DNA of 64,000 nt from Streptomyces flavochromogenes (GCF_000717595.1 NZ_JNZO01000009.1:107362-171361), one strand, 5' to 3'; positions 50,009-59,326 are shown, counted from the stretch's first letter. Program-made: numbers and translations. The notes: a model not told the origin generated them from the letters alone.

Positions 50009-51154
50009 TCAGGCGCGGCGGGAGATCAGCAGCAGGGCCCGGTCGTCGTTGACGTCCTTGGCGACGGCCTCGATCAGGTCCCAGGCGACGCCGTCGAAGC
50101 CCTCGACGACGCAGCGGTCGGCCTCGCCGGTGAGGCGGTCGATGCCCTCGGCGATGTCCCGGTCCGCGGCCTCGACGAGGCCGTCGGTGAAGAGCATCAG
50201 GACGTCGCCGGGGCGGAGGGATCCCTTGTCCGGGTGGAACTCGGCGCCGTCGTAGACGCCGAGCAGCGGCCCGTCTGCGGCCTTCTCCTCCCAGCGCCCG
50301 CTGCCCGCGTGCAGCTGCAGGGCGGGCAGGTGGCCGGCGGAGAAGAGCTCGTAGTCGCCGGACTCCAGGTCCAGGACGAGGTGGATGGAGGTGGCGAAGC
50401 CCTCGTCCCAGTTCTGGCGGAGCAGATAGCCGTTGGCCGCGGGCAGGAAGCCGTGCGGCGGGAGCGAGCCGAGGAGTCCGCCGAAGGCGCCGGAGAGCAG
50501 CAGGGAGCGGGAGGCCGCGTCCATGCCCTTGCCGGAGACGTCGGTGAGGACGACCTCCAGGGTCCGGCCGCCGTGGGTGCGGGCGGCGACGACGAAGTCG
50601 CCGGAGAACGACTGGCCGCCGGCCGGGCGCAGGGCCATCTCGCGGTGCCATCCCTGTGGGAGCCGCGGCAGGGCGCTCTGGACGCGGATGCGCTCGCGCA
50701 GGTCGAAGAGCATGGTGCCGCCGCGCCGCCAGGGCACCCCCACCCGGGCCCGGAACTGGGCGATGAGCAGCCCGAAGAGTCCGCAGGCGGCGACGACGAG
50801 GACGGTGCCGGGGGTCACGCGCGCGGGGCCCTGGGTGTACGGGCCGAGGACGATGGACTCGACGATGAGGGCGCCGGCGGCGGCCGCGTACAGACCGAGC
50901 AGGCTCGCGGGGCGCAGCAGGAGTCCGCCGGCCACGATCGGGAGCACGAGGGCGGCGGGTGCGCACCAGACCGGGTCGAGGAGCGTTCCGAAGGCGATGG
51001 CCGGAATCATCAGCAGGAGTCCGGCGAAGGCGAGCCAGTCGGAGCCGTCCCCGCGGAAGTAGTCGACGCCGGATCTGCGCAGCGCGATGCGGGCCCGGCG
51101 GGCGCGTCGGCGCATCCGGGCCGCGTACGTCTTCACTCCGGCGCGGTGTCCCAT
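50009..51154 (-). CDS. membrane-anchored PP2C/SpoIIE-type protein phosphatase
   Basis: A 381-residue protein. Four or five N-terminal helices (residues about 40-135) anchor a cytoplasmic SpoIIE/RsbU-like phosphatase domain. Metal-binding acidic motifs are GQSFSGDFVVAARTHGGRTLEVVLTDVSGKGMDAA, SAGHLPALQL, DVLMLFTDGLVEA and NDDRALLLISRR. Such phosphatases usually act on anti-anti-sigma factors; no sigma/anti-sigma gene is adjacent. The ATG at 51154 gives MGHRAGVKTYAARMRRRARRAR, a basic N-terminus. Divergent from the acetyltransferase gene. Confidence 0.92.
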   Translation of the reverse strand: MGHRAGVKTYAARMRRRARRARIALRRSGVDYFRGDGSDWLAFAGLLLMIPAIAFGTLLDPVWCAPAALVLPIVAGGLLLRPASLLGLYAAAAGALIVESIVLGPYTQGPARVTPGTVLVVAACGLFGLLIAQFRARVGVPWRRGGTMLFDLRERIRVQSALPRLPQGWHREMALRPAGGQSFSGDFVVAARTHGGRTLEVVLTDVSGKGMDAASRSLLLSGAFGGLLGSLPPHGFLPAANGYLLRQNWDEGFATSIHLVLDLESGDYELFSAGHLPALQLHAGSGRWEEKAADGPLLGVYDGAEFHPDKGSLRPGDVLMLFTDGLVEAADRDIAEGIDRLTGEADRCVVEGFDGVAWDLIEAVAKDVNDDRALLLISRRA

Positions 51155-51260
51155 TGGCCTGGACCCTATCCATCCCGTCCGACATCGCGCAGGGGTACCC
51201 CTGTGACAATGTGCGTGAAATCGGGTCGCCCCGGGCGGGCGCCGCTGATATCGATGGCAT

Positions 51261-52490
51261 ATGACTACTGAACTGCGGGTTCTCGACCCGACCGAGTGGG
51301 ACCGCTGGTACGGAGTCCTCGAACTCGCCTTCGGGGGTGTGCCCGAGGCGCCGGAGGAACGCCAGCTGTGGCGCGACCTGACCGAGTTCGACCGTTCTCT
51401 GGGGGTCTGGGACGGTGACCTGTGTGTCGGTACGGCGGGGGCGTTCACGTTCCGGCTCACGGTGCCGGGCGGGGCGTCGGTCCCGGCCGGCGGCGTGACG
51501 ATGGTGAGCGTGGCCGGCACGCACCGGCGGCGCGGGATCCTGACGTCGATGATGCGGCGGCAGCTGGACGACCTGCGGGCCGCCGGTGAGTCGATCGCGG
51601 TGCTCACGGCCTCGGAGCCGGAGATCTACGGGCGGTTCGGGTACGGCGTGGCCACGTACGCGGCGCGGGCGACGATCGACACGACCCGGGTGCGGCTCTC
51701 GGTGCCGGAGGGTACGGACGGGGTGGCCCTGCGCCAGGCCGGCCTCACGGAGTCCTCCGCCGCGTGCGAGGCGGTGTACGCGCGCGTGGTGCCGACGCGG
51801 CCGGGGATGCTCGCCCGGCAACCGGAGTGGGAGCGGCTGCCGCTGATCGACCCGCCGGGCGACCGGGCGGGTTCCTCGCCGCGGCTGTGCGTGCTCGCCG
51901 AACGGGCCGGGGAGGTGGTGGGGTTCACGCACTACGCGATCAAGCCGGAGTGGGCGTCGACGGGGGCCGACGGGGCCGTCGTGGTCCATCAGCTGATGGG
52001 GCTCGACGCGGTGGCGGAGGCGGCGCTGTGGCGGTTCCTCTGCTCGGTGGACCTGACCAGGGAGGTGCAGATCCACAGTCGTCCGGTGGACGACGCCTGG
52101 CAGCACCTGGTGAGCGATGTGCGGCGCTGCGCCCCGACGCTGCGGGACGTGCTGCACCTGCGTCTGGTGGAGGTGAGCGCGGCCCTGGAGGCACGGACGT
52201 ACCAGGCGCCGGTGGACGTGGTGTTCGAGGTCGAGGACGCGTTCTGTCCCTGGAACGAGGGACGTTGGCGGTTGACGGGTGACGCCAAGGGCGCGACCTG
52301 TGTCCGGACCTCGGATCCGGCGGACCTCGAACTGTCCGTGCGGGAGCTGGGTGCGGCGTACCTGGGCGGGACCTCGCTGGTGTCACTGGCCGCCGCGGGG
52401 CGGGTGCGTGAGCTTCGCGAGGGGGCCCTGGTCGAGGCGTCCGTCGCGTTCGGGTCGCCGGTCGCGCCGTGGCTGCCGCACGGGTTCTAG
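51261..52490 (+). CDS. Eis-like GNAT N-acetyltransferase
   Basis: A 409-residue protein of the enhanced-intracellular-survival family. The first GNAT domain carries the acetyl-CoA loop VSVAGTHRRRGILTSMMRRQL near residue 80 and EIYGRFGYG. A second GNAT-like domain and a SCP2-like C-terminal domain follow. The chain ends HGF; in Eis the C-terminal carboxylate takes part in catalysis, so the terminal Phe fits. Mycobacterial Eis acetylates aminoglycosides at several positions. The natural substrate in this organism is not known. Confidence 0.9.
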   Translation: MTTELRVLDPTEWDRWYGVLELAFGGVPEAPEERQLWRDLTEFDRSLGVWDGDLCVGTAGAFTFRLTVPGGASVPAGGVTMVSVAGTHRRRGILTSMMRRQLDDLRAAGESIAVLTASEPEIYGRFGYGVATYAARATIDTTRVRLSVPEGTDGVALRQAGLTESSAACEAVYARVVPTRPGMLARQPEWERLPLIDPPGDRAGSSPRLCVLAERAGEVVGFTHYAIKPEWASTGADGAVVVHQLMGLDAVAEAALWRFLCSVDLTREVQIHSRPVDDAWQHLVSDVRRCAPTLRDVLHLRLVEVSAALEARTYQAPVDVVFEVEDAFCPWNEGRWRLTGDAKGATCVRTSDPADLELSVRELGAAYLGGTSLVSLAAAGRVRELREGALVEASVAFGSPVAPWLPHGF

Positions 52491-52503
52491 CGGGGCGCGC
52501 GCC

Positions 52504-53313
52504 CTAGCGCTGCTGGCAGCCCGGGCACCAGAAGAGGTTTCGGGCCGCCAGGTCCGCGGTGCGGATCTCCGTGGTGCAGAGGTGGCACGGCATGTGGGCG
52601 CGCCGGTAGACGTAGACCTCGCCGCCGTGGTCGTCCACGCGCGGCGGGCGGCCCATGGCCTCGGGGGTGTGCTCGGGGCGGACCGTGTCGATGCGGTTCA
52701 GGCGGACGCCCTCGCGCATGAGCTCCACCAGGTCGGCCCAGATCGCGTCCCATTCCCGGCGCGTCAGGTCCCTGCCCGCGCGGTAGGGGTCGATGCCGTG
52801 CCGGAAGAGGACCTCGGCGCGGTAGACGTTGCCGACGCCGGCGATGACCTTCTGGTCCATGAGCAGCGCGGCGATCGTGGTGCGGGACTTCGAGACGCGG
52901 CGCCAGGCCCGGTCGGGGTCGTCGCCGTCGCGGAGCGGGTCCGGGCCGAGGCGGTCGTGTATCGCCCGCTTCTCGGCGTCCGTGATCAGCGCGCACGTGG
53001 TGGGGCCGCGGAGGTCGACGTACGACTCGGGGTTCGCGAGGCGCAGCCGGACCGTGTCGGTGGGCGGCGGGGCCGGCGCGTCACCGAAGTTCACCTTGCC
53101 GAAGAGGCCCAGGTGGATGTGGATCCAGCCCATGCCGGCGAAGCCGAGGAAGAGGTGCTTGCCGTGGGCCTCGGTGGTGTCGAGCACGGTGCCGTCGAGC
53201 AGCGCCGCCGAGTCCGTGAACTTGCCCTGCGGGCTGGTCACCCGCACGGACCGGCCGCCGAACCGTTCCCGGTGGTCGGCGGCCAGCCGGTGGATCGTGT
53301 GCCCCTCGGGCAT
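52504..53313 (-). CDS. Fpg/Nei family DNA glycosylase-AP lyase
   Basis: A 269-residue base-excision enzyme. The mature N-terminus PEGHT supplies the catalytic Pro2 and Glu3; MPEGHT is typical of Nei rather than MutM (MPELPE). The middle has the H2TH region (KSRTTIAALLMDQKVIAGVGNVYRAEVLFRHGIDP). A zinc finger ends the protein (PCHLCTTEIRTADLAARNLFWCPGCQ). It removes oxidised bases and nicks the strand. The ATG overlaps the rpiB stop by one base (TGATG), so the genes are coupled. Confidence 0.94.
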   Translation of the reverse strand: MPEGHTIHRLAADHRERFGGRSVRVTSPQGKFTDSAALLDGTVLDTTEAHGKHLFLGFAGMGWIHIHLGLFGKVNFGDAPAPPPTDTVRLRLANPESYVDLRGPTTCALITDAEKRAIHDRLGPDPLRDGDDPDRAWRRVSKSRTTIAALLMDQKVIAGVGNVYRAEVLFRHGIDPYRAGRDLTRREWDAIWADLVELMREGVRLNRIDTVRPEHTPEAMGRPPRVDDHGGEVYVYRRAHMPCHLCTTEIRTADLAARNLFWCPGCQQR

Positions 53314-53807
53314 CAGGCGGTCGGCTCCTGCGGGTGGTGGGCCGGGATCGGGGGGAGCTCGCCGGTGTTCTCGTACGTGGTGAGCATGTCGATCCGGCGG
53401 GTGTGACGCTCGTCACCGGAGTACGGGGTGCTGAGGAAGATCTCGACGAACTTGGTCGCCTCTTCCCGGGTGTGCATCCGGCCGCCGACGGAGATCACGT
53501 TGGCGTTGTTGTGCTCGCGGCCGAGGGCGGCGGTCTGCTCGCTCCAGGCGAGGGCGGCGCGCACCCCCTTCACCTTGTTCGCGGCGATCTGCTCGCCGTT
53601 GCCCGAACCGCCGATGACGATGCCCAGGCTGTCCGGGTCCGCGGCCGTCTTCTCGGCGGCGCGCAGGCAGAACGGCGGGTAGTCGTCGAGGGCGTCGTAG
53701 ATGTGGGGACCGCAGTCGACGGGCTCGTGGCCGTGTGCCGTGAGCCACTCGACGAGGTGGTTCTTGAGTTCAAAGCCGGCGTGGTCGGAACCGATGTAGA
53801 CGCGCAT
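53313..53807 (-). CDS. rpiB: ribose-5-phosphate isomerase B
   Basis: A 164-residue RpiB-type isomerase for ribose-5-phosphate/ribulose-5-phosphate. It begins MRVYIGSDHAGFELKNHLVEWL, with the catalytic-region motifs VIGGSGNGEQIAANKVKG and ALAWSEQTAALGREHNNANV. The actinobacterial form has Glu rather than Cys as base; here GSGNGEQ is seen, consistent with that form. It is translationally coupled to the glycosylase gene and divergent from the first permease. Confidence 0.94.
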   Translation of the reverse strand: MRVYIGSDHAGFELKNHLVEWLTAHGHEPVDCGPHIYDALDDYPPFCLRAAEKTAADPDSLGIVIGGSGNGEQIAANKVKGVRAALAWSEQTAALGREHNNANVISVGGRMHTREEATKFVEIFLSTPYSGDERHTRRIDMLTTYENTGELPPIPAHHPQEPTA

Positions 53808-54004
53808 GGAGGCGAGTGTGGCATGTCGGGGGCCGGGTAGGCGGCATCGGGGTCGGGGACCTTCACCCGACCTGGTATGGACCTTCGCCTCTGGCACCGT
53901 GGCCCGCACAACAATCCGGAATGAAGTCTTCCGATCATCCCTGTTCACAGGGTTCAATGCTCGGGCTCGCGATCCGAGCGCCCCCCACACGCAAGGAAGC
54001 GTTC
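53808..54004. promoter_or_regulatory. divergent region rpiB / permease 1
   Basis: Contains the short hairpin CCCTG-TTCA-CAGGG (53939-53952) and GCTCGG...CCGAGC arms (53959-53979). An AAGGAA ribosome site lies 6 bases before the permease ATG. No promoter hexamers were firmly placed. Confidence 0.4.
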
Positions 54005-55456
54005 ATGAACACGCAACCGACCCTGACGAAGGACGGCGAGGAGACCGGTACCCCCGGGGCACCGCACTCCTCCGACGGCCTCAAGGCCGGTCTCAAGAAC
54101 CGCCACCTGTCGATGATCGCCATCGGTGGCGTCATCGGTGCCGGTCTCTTCGTCGGTTCCGGCTCCGGCATCGCCGCCGCCGGTCCCGCGATCCTGCTCT
54201 CGTACGCTCTCGTCGGCGCCATGGTCGTCTTCGTGATGCGGATGCTCGGCGAGATGGCCGCCGCCCGGCCGTCCTCCGGCTCCTTCTCCGCCTACGCCGA
54301 CCGCGCGCTCGGCCGGTGGGCCGGCTTCAGCATCGGCTGGCTCTACTGGTTCTTCTGGGTCGTCGTGCTCGCCGTCGAGGCGACCGCGGGCGCCAAGATC
54401 CTGGAGAGCTGGATCCCCGCCGTGCCGCAGTGGGGCTGGGCGCTCATCGTGATGGTGGTGCTCACCGCCACCAACCTCGGTTCCGTCGCCTCGTACGGCG
54501 AGTTCGAGTTCTGGTTCGCCGGCATCAAGGTCGTCGCGATCGGCGCGTTCGTCGTCATCGGCATGCTCGCCGTCTTCGGCGTGCTGCCCGGCTCGGACAA
54601 CCCGGGCGCCGGATTCGCGCATCTCACCGACAGCGGGGGCTTCTTCCCGATGGGCGCGGGGGCGATCCTCACCGGTGTGCTGATGGTCGTCTTCTCCTTC
54701 ATGGGCAGCGAGATCGTCACCCTGGCCGCCGGCGAGTCCGAGAACCCGCAGAAGGCCGTCACCAAGGCGACCAACAGCGTCATCTGGCGCATCGGCGTCT
54801 TCTACCTGGGCTCGATCTTCATCGTCCTGACCCTGCTGCCGTGGAACGACAAGTCGATCGTCGAGAAGGGCTCGTACGTCGCCGCCCTCGACTCCATCGG
54901 CATCGCGCACGCCGGTCAGATCATGAACGTGATCGTCCTCACGGCCGTGCTCTCCTGCCTGAACTCGGGCCTCTACACCGCCTCCCGCATGGCCTTCTCG
55001 CTCGGCCGGCGCGGTGACGCGCCCAAGGCCTTCGCCAAGGTCAACAAGCGGGGCGTGCCGGTGGCGGCGATCCTCGGCTCGGTCGTCTTCGGCTTCGTCG
55101 CGGTCTTCTTCAACTACAAGTGGCCGGACACCGTCTTCGCGTTCCTGCTGAACTCCTCCGGCGCGGTGGCGCTCTTCGTCTGGCTGGTCATCTGTGTGAC
55201 CCAGCTGCGGATGCGCGGCATCATCCTGCGCGAGTCGCCGGAGAAGCTCGTCGTGAAGATGTGGCTCTTCCCGTACCTGACCTGGGCGACGATCGGCATG
55301 ATCGTCTTCGTCCTGGGCTACATGATCTACGACGGCGGCAGCGCCCGTGAGCAGGTCGTCCTCTCGCTGCTCGTGGCCGCGCTCGTGATCGTGATCGCGC
55401 TGGTCAAGGAGCGGTTCATCACGAAGGCCTCGACGGAGATCCCCGAGCGCGTCTAG
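54005..55456 (+). CDS. APC family amino acid permease, copy 1
   Basis: A 483-residue, 12-helix transporter of the amino acid/proton symporter (AAT) type. The signature HLSMIAIGGVIGAGLFVGSGSG is near residue 37, and EFWFAGIKVVAI follows in the middle. Residues 1-30 are hydrophilic. The ATG at 54005 has AAGGAA upstream. It is a close paralogue of the genes at 56418 and 57908. The substrate is not evident; GabP/AnsP-like transporters of this type take GABA, asparagine or aromatic amino acids. It is separated from the other two copies by bioY. Confidence 0.93.
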   Translation: MNTQPTLTKDGEETGTPGAPHSSDGLKAGLKNRHLSMIAIGGVIGAGLFVGSGSGIAAAGPAILLSYALVGAMVVFVMRMLGEMAAARPSSGSFSAYADRALGRWAGFSIGWLYWFFWVVVLAVEATAGAKILESWIPAVPQWGWALIVMVVLTATNLGSVASYGEFEFWFAGIKVVAIGAFVVIGMLAVFGVLPGSDNPGAGFAHLTDSGGFFPMGAGAILTGVLMVVFSFMGSEIVTLAAGESENPQKAVTKATNSVIWRIGVFYLGSIFIVLTLLPWNDKSIVEKGSYVAALDSIGIAHAGQIMNVIVLTAVLSCLNSGLYTASRMAFSLGRRGDAPKAFAKVNKRGVPVAAILGSVVFGFVAVFFNYKWPDTVFAFLLNSSGAVALFVWLVICVTQLRMRGIILRESPEKLVVKMWLFPYLTWATIGMIVFVLGYMIYDGGSAREQVVLSLLVAALVIVIALVKERFITKASTEIPERV

Positions 55457-55476
55457 CGCCGGGGGCACCCACGCGA

Positions 55477-55512
55477 GAGGGCCCGCCGTTCCTCGGGGAA
55501 CGACGGGCCCTC
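55477..55512. terminator. bidirectional terminator, permease 1 / bioY
   Basis: A near-perfect 16-bp stem (GAGGGCCCG-C-CGTTCC / GGAACG-A-CGGGCCCTC, one mismatch) lies between the convergent genes. Confidence 0.8.
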
Positions 55513-55551
55513 CTCGTATGCGCCGAGGTCCCGTGGGTACGGGGTGACGGA

Positions 55552-56163
55552 TCAGCCCTTGCGGTCGAGCAGCTTCCACGCGGCCGGCAGGACGCCCATC
55601 GCGAGGGCCGCCTTGAGGGCGTCGCCGATGAGGAACGGGGTGAGGCCCGCCGCGACGGCCTGGCCGAGGTTCATGCCGGTGGCGAGCGCCAGGTACGGCA
55701 CGCCGACCGCGTAGATGATCGCGGAGCCCAGGACCATCGCACCGGCCGTGCGGAGCGCCGAGCGGTCCGCGCCGCGGCGGGCGAGGGCGCCGACGACGGT
55801 CGAGGCGAGGAGCATGCCGAGGACGTAGCCGAAGGACGGCATGCCGTAGCCCGAGGAGGCCTGCGCGAACCACGGCACGCCCGCCATGCCGGCCACCGCG
55901 TACAGGGCCAGGGCGAGGAAGCCGCGGCGGGCGCCGAGCGCCGTGCCGACGAGCAGGGCGGCGAAGGTCTGGCCGGAGACCGGGACCGGCGAGCCGGGGA
56001 CCGGGACGGAGAGCTGCGCGGCGAGACCGGTGAGGGCGGCGCCGCCGACGACCAGGGCGATGTCGCGGGCGCGGCTCGCGCTCACGCTCCCGCTCGTGGG
56101 CAGCAGGTCGGCGAGGACGGTTCCCGCACGGAGGGAACGGACGGGGGCGGCGGCGGTGCTCAT
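55552..56163 (-). CDS. bioY: biotin transporter BioY
   Basis: A 203-residue, six-helix S-component for biotin uptake. Family motifs are AQLSVPVPGSPVPVSGQTFAALLVGTALGARRG and GTPWF-like AGVPWFAQASSGYGMPSFGYVLGM. No energising bioM/bioN genes are adjacent, so it would act alone or with a shared ECF module. The ATG at 56163 gives MSTAAAPVRSLRAG. No BioQ-type or BirA-type operator was convincingly seen in the 254-bp region to permease 2. Confidence 0.94.
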   Translation of the reverse strand: MSTAAAPVRSLRAGTVLADLLPTSGSVSASRARDIALVVGGAALTGLAAQLSVPVPGSPVPVSGQTFAALLVGTALGARRGFLALALYAVAGMAGVPWFAQASSGYGMPSFGYVLGMLLASTVVGALARRGADRSALRTAGAMVLGSAIIYAVGVPYLALATGMNLGQAVAAGLTPFLIGDALKAALAMGVLPAAWKLLDRKG

Positions 56164-56417
56164 CGGTACTCCGCGGGGGTGAGGGTGGGTGGGACGCCTT
56201 GACGGTATGCCAGGAGTGAACGCTCGATCACCGTCAGCCGCCGACAAAGCGACGGTCGAGTGCTTCGTGGAGAACGAACAAACCCTGCCGATCACACCTC
56301 TCGCCACGTGACGCTTGTCACTAGGAACTCATGCGTGGAGGTCCCTTTTGCGCCAGGGGTCGTTCACTGGAGAGACTGTGGAGTCTCCATAAAACGTCAG
56401 AGAGCACGAGCCCCCAC
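56164..56417. promoter_or_regulatory. divergent region bioY / permease 2
   Basis: Holds GTGAC-GCTT-GTCAC (56310-56323, a hairpin or operator) and an imperfect hairpin around AGACTGTGG (56373-56381) that recurs before permease 3 at the same distance from the start codon. Confidence 0.45.
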
Positions 56418-57791
56418 ATGCACGCCTCCCTCACCCCCGAACCGGAGCCCCTCTCCCACGGCCTGAAGCAGCGTCATCTCACGATGCTGGGGCTCGGCGG
56501 GGTGATCGGTGCCGGTCTCTTCGTGGGCTCCGGCGCGGGCATCGCCGTCGCCGGGCCCGGCATCGTGGTCTCGTATCTGATCGCCGGCGCCCTCGCGATG
56601 CTGGTCATGCGGATGCTGGGTGAGATGTCGGCGGCGATGCCCGCCTCGGGGGCCTTCTCGGTGCACGCCGAGCGCGCGCTCGGCCGGTGGGCCGGCTTCT
56701 CGGTGGGCTGGCTGTACTGGTTCCTGCTCGTCGTCGTCCTCGCCGTGGAGGCGACGGGGGCGGCGCGGATCGCGAACGGCTGGGTGCCCGACGTCCCGCA
56801 GTGGGGCTGGGTGCTGATCTTCATGATCGTGTTCACGGTCGCCAACCTCGCCGCGGTGAAGAACTTCGGCGAGTTCGAGTTCTGGTTCGCCGCGCTCAAG
56901 GTCGGCGCGATCGTCCTCTTCCTGGTGCTCGGGGTGCTCGCGATCGTCGGCTGGCTGCCCGACACCGACCCGGTGGGGTCGGCGAACCTGACCGGGCAGG
57001 GCGGTTTCCTGCCCAACGGCTGGTCGGGCGTGATCTCCGGAGTCCTCGCCGTCGTCTTCGCCTTCGGCGGTCTGGAGGTCGTCACGATCGCGGCGGCCGA
57101 GTCCGACGACCCGGCGCGGAACGTGGCCCGGGCGGTGCGCAGCGCGGTCTGGCGGATCCTCCTCTTCTACGTGGGCTCGATGCTGGTCATCGTGACGCTG
57201 CTGCCCTGGACCTCGATGAAGCCGGGCGAGTCGCCGTACGTCGCCGTCCTGGACTCGATCGGGGTGCCGGCGGCGGGCCAGATCATGAACGTGGTGGTGT
57301 TCGTGGCGCTGCTCTCGGCGCTCAACGCGAACCTGTACGGCTCCTCGCGGATGGTGTTCTCGCTGGCCGAGCGCGGCGAGGCCCCCGAGGGGCTGCTCCG
57401 GGTCTCCGGCGGAGGGGTGCCGCGCCGGGCGGTGCTCGCCTCGGTGGCCTTCGGCTTCGTCTCCGTGCTGCTGAATCTGAAGTGGCCGGATTCCGTCTTC
57501 CTCTACATGCTGAACGCCGTCGGCGCGGTGCTGCTCTTCGTCTGGGCGCTGATCGCGGTCTCGCAGCTGCGGCTGCGCCGCCGGATCGAGCGCGAGGCCC
57601 CGGAGACGCTGACCCTGAGGATGTGGGGCTTCCCGTGGCTCACCTGGGTGGCGCTCGCCGCGATGGGCGCGGTGCTGGTCCTGATGCTGACGGACGACGC
57701 GGCCCGGCCGCAGGTGCTGTGGTCGGGGGCGGCGACCGGGGCGGTACTGCTGGTGGCCTGGGCCCGGGAACTGCGTACGAAGCGAGGTTAG
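56418..57791 (+). CDS. APC family amino acid permease, copy 2
   Basis: A 457-residue, 12-helix transporter with KQRHLTMLGLGGVIGAGLFVGSGAG near residue 21 and the EFWFAALKVGAIVLF segment that it shares exactly with copy 3. The ATG at 56418 (MHASLTPEPEPL) lacks a strong ribosome site. A short hairpin follows the stop (57795-57811), and copy 3 starts 116 bases later, so the two may form one unit or be separately controlled. Substrate unknown. Confidence 0.92.
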   Translation: MHASLTPEPEPLSHGLKQRHLTMLGLGGVIGAGLFVGSGAGIAVAGPGIVVSYLIAGALAMLVMRMLGEMSAAMPASGAFSVHAERALGRWAGFSVGWLYWFLLVVVLAVEATGAARIANGWVPDVPQWGWVLIFMIVFTVANLAAVKNFGEFEFWFAALKVGAIVLFLVLGVLAIVGWLPDTDPVGSANLTGQGGFLPNGWSGVISGVLAVVFAFGGLEVVTIAAAESDDPARNVARAVRSAVWRILLFYVGSMLVIVTLLPWTSMKPGESPYVAVLDSIGVPAAGQIMNVVVFVALLSALNANLYGSSRMVFSLAERGEAPEGLLRVSGGGVPRRAVLASVAFGFVSVLLNLKWPDSVFLYMLNAVGAVLLFVWALIAVSQLRLRRRIEREAPETLTLRMWGFPWLTWVALAAMGAVLVLMLTDDAARPQVLWSGAATGAVLLVAWARELRTKRG

Positions 57792-57794
57792 ATC

Positions 57795-57811
57795 TTCACC
57801 TTGTGTGAAGG
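57795..57811 (+). terminator. short hairpin after permease 2
   Basis: A 6-bp stem CTTCAC / GTGAAG with a 5-base loop begins 4 bases past the stop. It is weak and could be a partial terminator or part of the leader of permease 3. Confidence 0.35.
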
Positions 57812-57854
57812 TCGTGCCCGTATAGCGGACATCCGTTCCCTGTGAGCGGTGGTG

Positions 57855-57871
57855 GCCCACAGACTGTGGGC
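57855..57871 (+). promoter_or_regulatory. palindrome in the leader of permease 3
   Basis: GCCCACAG-A-CTGTGGGC is a perfect 8-1-8 palindrome 37 bases before the ATG. Its core AGACTGTGG is also found 37 bases before the ATG of permease 2. It could be an operator or an RNA hairpin. No known regulator was recognised. Confidence 0.45.
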
Positions 57872-57907
57872 TCCCTCCCCGTCTCAGCTAGTGAACAGGG
57901 CTCGCCC

Positions 57908-59326
57908 ATGTCTCGGACCACCGCGCCCGCGCCGGCCGACCGCAAGGACGGCGCGACCGCACCTGCCGAAGGCCTCACTCACGGCCTCAAGCAGCGCCAT
58001 CTCTCGATGATCGCCCTCGGCGGCGTCATCGGCGCCGGGCTCTTCGTCGGCTCCGGCGCCGGTATCGCAGCCGCCGGGCCCTCGATCGTGATCGCCTACG
58101 CGATCTCCGGCATCCTCGTGATGCTGGTGATGCGCATGCTCGGCGAGATGTCCGCGGCGAACCCGGCCTCCGGTTCGTTCTCCGTCCACGCCGAGCGGGC
58201 CCTCGGCCCCTGGGCCGGCTTCACCGCCGGCTGGGCCTTCTGGTTCCTGCTCTGCGTCGCCGTGGGTCTCGAGGGCATCGGCGCCGCGAAGATCATGACC
58301 GGCTGGTTCCCGGAGAGCCCCGAGTGGGCCTGGGTCGCGCTCTTCATGCTGGTCTTCTGCGTCACCAACCTCGCGGCCGTGAAGAACTTCGGCGAGTTCG
58401 AGTTCTGGTTCGCCGCGCTCAAGGTGGGCGCGATCGTCCTCTTCCTCGGCATCGGCGTCCTCGCGATCGTCGGCGTCCTGCCCGGCACGGACGCCCCCGG
58501 CACCACGAACCTCACCGGTGAGGGCGGCTTCTTCCCGCACGGCTCCGAGGGCCTGATCGTGGGTCTGCTCGCCTCCGTCTTCGCGTACGGCGGTCTGGAG
58601 ACGGTCACCATCGCGGCGGCCGAGTCGGAGCACCCGGTGCAGGGCGTCGCCAAGGCGGTCCGTACGGCGATGTGGCGGATCGCGCTCTTCTACATCGGCT
58701 CGATGGCGGTCATCGTCACCCTCGTCCCGTGGGGCGACGAGGCGGTCGTCGAGAAGGGCCCGTACGTCGCGACCCTCGACCACCTGGGCATCCCGGCGGC
58801 CGGCCAGATCATGAACGTCGTCGTGCTCGTCGCCCTGCTGTCGGCGATGAACGCCAACATCTACGGTGCCTCCCGCATGGCCGGCTCGCTCGTCTCGCGC
58901 GGCCAGGGCCCGAAGGCGCTCGGCCGCACCTTCGGCGGGGTCCCCCGCCCGGCGGTGCTCGTCTCCTCCGTCTTCGGCTTCGCCTGCGTGCTGCTCAGCT
59001 ACTGGCGTCCGGACGACATCTTCGTCTGGCTGCTCAACACCATCGGCGCGATCATCCTGGTCGTCTGGTTCTTCATCGCCGCCTCCCAGCTGGTGCTGCG
59101 CCGCCGCACCGAGCGCGAGGCGCCCGAGAAGCTGGTCGTGCGGATGTGGGCCTTCCCGGTGCTGACCTGGGTGGCGCTCGCCGGCATGGCGGCGATCTTC
59201 GTCCTGATGGCCCGCGAGGAGGGAACGCGGGTGCAGCTGTACTGGACGGGTGGTCTGACGCTGCTGCTCGCCGCCGTCGGCTTCGCCCGACAGAAGATGC
59301 GGCGGCCGGTGACCGAGGAGTCCTGA
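57908..59326 (+). CDS. APC family amino acid permease, copy 3
   Basis: A 472-residue, 12-helix transporter with KQRHLSMIALGGVIGAGLFVGSGAG near residue 30. It is most like copy 2 (shared VTNLAAVKNFGEFEFWFAALKVGAIVLF). Its N-terminal 28 residues are hydrophilic and Ala/Thr-rich. The ATG at 57908 has AGGG 7 bases upstream. Together with copies 1 and 2 it is the product of gene duplication. Differences in the substrate-facing helices suggest different amino acids, but no assignment is possible by eye. Confidence 0.92.
   Translation: MSRTTAPAPADRKDGATAPAEGLTHGLKQRHLSMIALGGVIGAGLFVGSGAGIAAAGPSIVIAYAISGILVMLVMRMLGEMSAANPASGSFSVHAERALGPWAGFTAGWAFWFLLCVAVGLEGIGAAKIMTGWFPESPEWAWVALFMLVFCVTNLAAVKNFGEFEFWFAALKVGAIVLFLGIGVLAIVGVLPGTDAPGTTNLTGEGGFFPHGSEGLIVGLLASVFAYGGLETVTIAAAESEHPVQGVAKAVRTAMWRIALFYIGSMAVIVTLVPWGDEAVVEKGPYVATLDHLGIPAAGQIMNVVVLVALLSAMNANIYGASRMAGSLVSRGQGPKALGRTFGGVPRPAVLVSSVFGFACVLLSYWRPDDIFVWLLNTIGAIILVVWFFIAASQLVLRRRTEREAPEKLVVRMWAFPVLTWVALAGMAAIFVLMAREEGTRVQLYWTGGLTLLLAAVGFARQKMRRPVTEES

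Noticed and set aside
56164..56417. BioQ or BirA operator before bioY
   Set aside because: TGAAC occurs near 56216 but without the expected second half-site.
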